DNA of 64,000 nt from Balanoglossus misakiensis. Lineage: Eukaryota > Hemichordata. The notes beneath the pieces are model-generated. The model worked only from the letters and a program-made list of their open reading frames with translations, had not been told where the DNA came from and did no database searches. Within the stretch, counting starts at the first letter, position 1; each line of letters starts with the position of its first letter. Location of the stretch: assembly GCA_040954595.2 (NCBI GenBank), contig CM082584.2, positions 2,976,001 to 3,040,000 of the forward strand, read 5' to 3'. A program made the translations under genes and the position numbers. Shown here one piece after another: positions 62,938-64,000 of the stretch.

Positions 62938-63053
62938 AATAGAATCTCACACACCAAGGACCTGGGATCATATTTCTCACACTCCTCGGACAGAAAATCC
63001 CCAACTCTTGTGAGAAATATGATCCCAGGTCCTTGGGTGTGTGAGATTCTATT
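62938..63053. mobile_element. 116-bp hairpin element with 44-bp arms
   Basis: The left arm 62938-62981 and the right arm 63009-63053 are perfect inverted repeats except for one extra base. The ends are aatagaatctcacacacc and ggtgtgtgagattctatt. The same ctcacac vocabulary appears in the hairpin at 62691, so the two are related. A minus-strand frame (63148-62858) crosses it and is probably accidental. Confidence 0.85.
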
Positions 63054-64000
63054 ATTCTGGCCACGGTAGCCATGTCTAATTTGTTCCAGTCTGCACCAAG
63101 TTCGTCAAACAGCTGAATAATATCATTGTAATAGCTATTGGGAAACATCTATTCTGTCAGGCAGACCAACTTCAGTAGCAGTGGACATCATGATCAAAAA
63201 CGCATTTTGAATGTGGCTGCCAGTATCAAATGGCGCGGTAGCGGAAGTAGACGGAATGGCTTCGTGTGCAAATTGATTGTCTTATTTGACACACTGAACA
63301 CTGCAAAATTCATGTTGAACTCGCTGTAGACTGACACGTCAGATCGTATTTAAACATCAACGCAACCATGTGTTTTGTCGCTGTCATAATTTTTATACAC
63401 TTTCGATGCAATTTTCATTCAACCAGATGCACCAACCATCTGCTGTCACAATCTTGTTAAACAAATCACTGAACTTTGGAACTAAATGTTCGCTGTCACG
63501 TCGAATGTTGGTTAATACTCATTATGTGACATGAACCAACCTTTACTAATAGAACGAAGAAATTTCTGCCTAAATCTACCCCCTTTGAATTGTCATTTGC
63601 CAAATATTTACATCACAACAACGTGTTGGCGCTCAACTCACTCAAAACAAGTTGGAAGTCTAATTCAAAATGCTTTGCCTGTGAACACATGAGAAAGTGT
63701 AGGGCGCCACCAAAGGCAGTACTAAGAATATTTGTAATGCAGAAGTAAGATTTTGCCACAATCCCAAAAAAAAATTCCAAAACAGCCAAAGAAGAATAAG
63801 CAGTGATTCCGATGAACAATTTATCTTTTCTTCTTCAGGAATAGAGTCCTGGTAAATACACACAAATTTGCAAATCAATCTGACTAGTAGTTGTTCAGTT
63901 ACTGAGTTTTGACCAAATTTTTGGTCATTATTGCTCCTTATCAATCATTCTATCTATTTCAAGGTCATCATTGGTCATTACTGTAGGTTCTGCTCATTAC
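63054..64000. other. No gene recognised; R1 fragment at 63840-63930
   Basis: The final part holds caaatcaatctgactagtag and gttactgagttttgaccaaa, matching R1 copies at 7480, 12690 and 15450. The rest is unassigned. Confidence 0.5.

Noticed and set aside
62858-63148. 96-codon minus-strand frame as a gene
   Set aside because: More than a third of it is the 116-bp hairpin element; no recognisable domain.

Overview
This window looks like gene-poor intergenic or intronic DNA from an animal nuclear genome, most likely a marine invertebrate. It is AT-rich and full of satellites, minisatellites, microsatellites, long G/C homopolymers, LINE remnants, a Tc1-like transposon remnant and many short inverted-repeat elements. 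The LINE, Tc1 and splice-site features exclude a prokaryote. The species cannot be fixed from sequence alone. No intact host protein-coding gene could be supported; most long open frames lie in tandem repeats or dead transposons.

Layout. 1-3976 is the right part of a 90-bp satellite array (44 full units, running off the left edge). 3977-6600 holds short tandem repeats with 52, 93, 60 and 50 bp periods. 6850-10560 is microsatellite, poly-C and degenerate dispersed repeats. 10900-27000 is a tandemly duplicated block. Its units end in pairs of short minus-strand exon-like cassettes with conserved splice sites. The two youngest units (18858-22461 and 22462-26067) are almost identical. A near-perfect 423-bp foldback (26222-26644) and one last exon-like cassette (26889-27003) close the block.

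27600-37000 holds several inverted-repeat elements: a 142-bp MITE, a 243-bp MITE with a probable 9-bp target duplication, and a family with GGGAC(C/T)GTTCAG termini and very long internal G/C runs. It also holds a 210-bp tandem repeat with strong hairpins and a 5'-truncated, frameshifted L2/CR1-like LINE. 37000-46000 is mostly unannotatable sequence with a second decayed LINE (about 42080-43290) and microsatellites.

46100-51300 contains a possible retrocopy ending in a 39-nt poly(A), a 1.55-kb foldback with 510-bp arms, and an inverted pair of 150-bp repeats around it. 52776-56217 is a Tc1-like transposon with 28-bp terminal repeats. Its transposase gene was split by a second, unrelated DNA element (53358-55280), with a visible 2-bp target duplication. 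56700-57390 is a LINE C-terminal remnant on the minus strand. 60823-61615 is an 87-bp minisatellite. Two hairpin elements lie at 62690-63053.

The most interesting signals are the exon-cassette array at 10.9-27.0 kb, the nested and self-dating transposons (CCCTTACCAAA ends; GGGACYGTTCAG ends with TTA duplications), and tandem arrays whose periods are multiples of three, so they read open on one or both strands. None of these shows clear coding selection on inspection.
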